Below, piece by piece: positions 12,496 to 15,183 of a stretch of DNA of 15,183 bases (positions are counted from its first letter, which is position 1; every line of letters starts with the position of its first letter). The stretch is taken from NCBI RefSeq assembly GCF_009711475.1, contig NZ_SMMD01000901.1:1-15183 (forward strand). Direction: 5' to 3'. Below the pieces are notes generated by a model, which had not been told where the DNA came from, did not search any database, and was given only the letters and a program-made list of their open reading frames with translations. A program made the position numbers and the translations under genes. Source of the stretch: Fulvivirga aurantia. Lineage in GTDB: Bacteria > Bacteroidota > Bacteroidia > Cytophagales > Cyclobacteriaceae.

Positions 12496-15183
12496 TAAAG
12501 TAATGTTTTTTTGCTGGTATCTCTATGGTAAGGTTGGTACCTCTACCTTCCTGACTATTAATTTCAATATTTCCTGACAGTATTTGCACACGATGTTTCA
12601 TGCTGTCTAACCCAAAATGGTGGTTTTGCATGACTTCCTCTTTGTTAAAACCTTTGCCATCGTCTTCTATAGACCATATGATCACATCATCATAAGCCAT
12701 TACCTGCAGGGTCACTGTCTTTGCATTGGCATATTTTAGCGTATTATTTATCGCTTCTTGCGTAATACGATATAAATGTAACCCAACACTGTCCTTAAGG
12801 TTTTTCTCATTGAGATTATGGTAGAACTCAAATTTGGTTTCTGATATACGATTTAACTCTGTAATCAAGCTTTCTACTGACAAGGCAAAACCAAAGTCTT
12901 CAATACTTCTAGGCATTAGGTTGTGAGAAATATCTCTGGCGTCTTTTATCGCATTAGTAAGGTGAGTCAACCCTTTGCTTACCCGATCTAAAAGCTCCTC
13001 ATCATTGAGCTGTGATTTAAGCGCATTGAAATTTAATGAAGCCGTTGTGAGCTTTTGGCCAAGGTTATCATGCAATTCGCTAGCTATACGCTTGCGTTCC
13101 CTGTCCTCTGTTTCAATGATGGTTTGTATAATTCGTTCTTCGGCCTCCACCCGCTCAGTGATATCAGTAATAATCCCTTCAAGTTGACCTTTCTCCAATT
13201 CCTGCCCTTTATCAAACAGCCATTTAACACCAGAGGGAGTCTCTATCTCGTAGATTAAGTTGTAAGGCCTGTTTTCTGCAAGTGCCTTACTTACCTCCTC
13301 TTTTACATAATCATGATATGAAGGCTTAATCAGTTTAAATAAACTCAGCTTGCCGCTTGTAAATTCTCTGGGAAGATAACCTGTGAGTTGCTTGGCACCT
13401 TCACTCACAAATGACATGGCGAAACCATCTTCATAAAAACTTCTGTACACCATACCTGGTAGATTAGAAATTAGCGCCTGTAGCCTCGCTCTACTCTTTA
13501 CCAGAGCAATTTCCATTTTCTTTCTCTCATTAATGTCCAGATGCACACCCATGGCTCTCAGTGCTTTACCCTCTTTATCTCTATCGATTACCTGCCCACG
13601 CACCATTATCCACTTAAATGTGTTGAGCTTTGTTTTTAATCTATATTCAACCTCGAAGAATTCCGTTTCTCCTTTGATGTGAGCAATCATAAGCTCATAG
13701 ATGCGTTCTCTGTCATCGGGGTGTACTCTGGCGGCCCACCAGTCAAAAGAGGTACCTACCTCCTGCAAACCAAAGCCAATCATACTTGCCTGATAAGCGT
13801 TTACAACCACTTCATGCGTAGGAATCTGCCAATCCCACATACCTTGCCTGGCGCCATCGATTGCCGTTTTTAATCGCTCTCTGTTTTCTTCTCTATCTGT
13901 GATATCTATCAAGATACCATCAAACACTACCTCTCCTGTACTTAAGGTCACAGGCTTAAATCGATCTATCAGCCAGCGCTTGTCTTTTCCTTTCGTTCTA
14001 ACAATTAACTCCTGCCCCTCTCCTGTTTCAAGAGCGGCACGAGACTTTACCCACATCTCCTGATGAAACTCATCATCTATTACATCTATAGGTACAAGAT
14101 TTTTCTCATCGATTACTTTAGGCGAGTGCCCAAGCACCTCATTACTTTTCTCGCTCACAAAGTGCACTCCAAAAGGTGGCTCGCTACTTACCCTGTACAC
14201 CATACCAGGCATATTGTCAATCAGCGATTCCAGCTGCTCTTTGCTTTCCTGCATTTTAGCTTGGGCTTCTCGGTAAAAGGTTACGTCAAGCATCGTGGCA
14301 ATTACATATAAAGTGTCTTCCACGTAAGTAGGCGCCAGCATAAGCTCACAACTGAAAGTTGAGCCATCTTTGCGAAGGGCGGTAAGCTTCCTGTCTCTAC
14401 CAAAATAATAAACTCTTGGTCGTGTATTGAGCTCTTTTCTTACTTCAAATAAGGTAGGGTAATGTTCTTTGGGTACAATGATCGTAGCATCCTGCCCAAT
14501 AATTTCTTCTCCATGGTAACCAAAATATTCATTGAACTTGCTATTGACCATCTCTATTTTACCATTACTATTGAATAGTAAAATTGCTGCCGGGTTATTC
14601 TCAACAAGACTTTGAAACATCTTGACCGCCCTCTCCAGTCTCAATTCTGCGTCCCGCTCTGCTGTTATATCACGAGAAACATACAATACATGCCTGCACT
14701 TACCTTGATCAGCCATAGGGATGAGCATAGACTTAGCCAGGCCGCGTGTACCGTTAGGGCGTTTATAGTCTTCCTCATATTTATAGGTCTTGCAGTTTTC
14801 TACGACATACTTCAGGTTTTCATACCTGAGGGCTTTTTCGTCAGATGTAAGATTTAGCACATCATTATATAAAAAAGAAATTGGCTCCCCTATGATATCT
14901 TTTTTGGTATAGCCGGTGTGTTTCTCCAGGGATTGCAAGTAGCTTTCTGGCAATTGCTGGATTATGTATTTACCCTCTACAAGCTGATATAAGGCTATAA
15001 AATCGTTGGCATTCTCATATATCAACGACATCACCTTTTCGCTGCTGTTAAGTTTTTCGTAAGCTTTTTGGAGTTTGTTATGGCCTATTACCTCCTCTGA
15101 TTTGATTTTTCTTAAGTAAAAAATCAAAACAATAAGGGCTGTAAAAAGCACACCTATTATAAGCAAAGCAATTGTTGGTGAGA
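12482..15183 (-). CDS. Multi-PAS sensor histidine kinase, HisKA_3 type, 5' end cut off
   Basis: At least 899 residues are visible; the frame is still open at the window edge, so the true start lies outside. The visible N-terminus is a membrane helix (ALLIIGVLFTALIVLIFYL) followed by KLQKAYEKL, a probable short coiled coil. Numbering from the TTG at 15166, five PAS-like domains follow, at about 45-170, 183-300, 308-425, 430-550 and 558-672, most ending in the typical DIT or LD-x-N/T linker. The third and fifth share NMPGMVYR/NLPGMVYR and HFVSE/SFVSE and look duplicated. The HisKA_3 box ERKRIASELHDN carries phospho-acceptor His699. The HATPase domain has its N box at about 799-812 (ITQEAINNTLKYA), G1 at EDDGKGF (834-840) and G2 at GRGTNLTIEIP (874-884). 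The PAS array suggests cytoplasmic redox, small-ligand or oxygen sensing, but no cofactor-binding residue could be assigned. It overlaps the response regulator by 14 nt. Confidence 0.94.
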   Translation of the reverse strand, partial: SPTIALLIIGVLFTALIVLIFYLRKIKSEEVIGHNKLQKAYEKLNSSEKVMSLIYENANDFIALYQLVEGKYIIQQLPESYLQSLEKHTGYTKKDIIGEPISFLYNDVLNLTSDEKALRYENLKYVVENCKTYKYEEDYKRPNGTRGLAKSMLIPMADQGKCRHVLYVSRDITAERDAELRLERAVKMFQSLVENNPAAILLFNSNGKIEMVNSKFNEYFGYHGEEIIGQDATIIVPKEHYPTLFEVRKELNTRPRVYYFGRDRKLTALRKDGSTFSCELMLAPTYVEDTLYVIATMLDVTFYREAQAKMQESKEQLESLIDNMPGMVYRVSSEPPFGVHFVSEKSNEVLGHSPKVIDEKNLVPIDVIDDEFHQEMWVKSRAALETGEGQELIVRTKGKDKRWLIDRFKPVTLSTGEVVFDGILIDITDREENRERLKTAIDGARQGMWDWQIPTHEVVVNAYQASMIGFGLQEVGTSFDWWAARVHPDDRERIYELMIAHIKGETEFFEVEYRLKTKLNTFKWIMVRGQVIDRDKEGKALRAMGVHLDINERKKMEIALVKSRARLQALISNLPGMVYRSFYEDGFAMSFVSEGAKQLTGYLPREFTSGKLSLFKLIKPSYHDYVKEEVSKALAENRPYNLIYEIETPSGVKWLFDKGQELEKGQLEGIITDITERVEAEERIIQTIIETEDRERKRIASELHDNLGQKLTTASLNFNALKSQLNDEELLDRVSKGLTHLTNAIKDARDISHNLMPRSIEDFGFALSVESLITELNRISETKFEFYHNLNEKNLKDSVGLHLYRITQEAINNTLKYANAKTVTLQVMAYDDVIIWSIEDDGKGFNKEEVMQNHHFGLDSMKHRVQILSGNIEINSQEGRGTNLTIEIPAKKHYFNEQD

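Noticed and set aside
15164..15166. TTG as the start codon of the sensor kinase
   Set aside because: The frame stays open to the window edge and the TTG falls inside the membrane helix, so the gene is better treated as cut off by the window.

Overview
The window looks like a chromosomal segment of a Bacteroidota bacterium, probably of the Cytophagales type. Four things point there. The arginine genes are the phylum's variants, with an acyl-ornithine carbamoyltransferase (argF') instead of a classical OTCase and an ArgH carrying THMQVAMPSSFGLW. Candidate promoters match the phylum's -7 element TAnnTTTG. Start codons are preceded by A-rich DNA rather than strong Shine-Dalgarno sequences. The base composition is moderately AT-rich.

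Positions 1-2871 encode a two-domain M16 zinc metallopeptidase lipoprotein, closed by a near-perfect intrinsic terminator (2894-2930). After it comes the most interesting stretch, 2931-3214. It holds a TTG/TAnnTTTG promoter and, directly after the expected transcription start, a 36-codon ORF (3013-3123) ending in SRNRNLRLRA, with four arginine codons among the last nine. This ORF overlaps or precedes three inverted repeats, and an alternative fold competes with two of them. This is the architecture of a ribosome-mediated attenuator placed in front of an arginine operon.

Positions 3215-10095 form a tightly packed arginine biosynthesis operon: GNAT acyltransferase (candidate acylglutamate synthase) - argG - argC - argF' - argB - argE - argH. 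Adjacent genes overlap by 4-11 nt or are separated by 2-12 nt. Together they cover glutamate acylation, phosphorylation, reduction, carbamoylation of acyl-ornithine, deacylation of acyl-citrulline, and the two final steps to arginine. The aminotransferase argD and the carbamoyl-phosphate synthase genes are not in the window. The ArgF' residue that decides between acetyl- and succinyl-ornithine in characterised enzymes is Gln here, neither the Glu nor the Pro of the known types.

Positions 10208-11206 encode an unrecognised membrane protein built as two repeats of a two-helix hairpin plus a beta-rich domain. On the minus strand, 15183-11387 carries a signalling module: a five-PAS HisKA_3 histidine kinase (5' end cut by the window edge), a NarL/FixJ response regulator overlapping it by 14 nt, and a small degenerate receiver-like protein with its own candidate promoter. 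Repeated TACGT-containing motifs lie around the stop codons and promoter of this module and may be regulator binding sites. No tRNA, rRNA, CRISPR array, insertion sequence or phage gene was seen.
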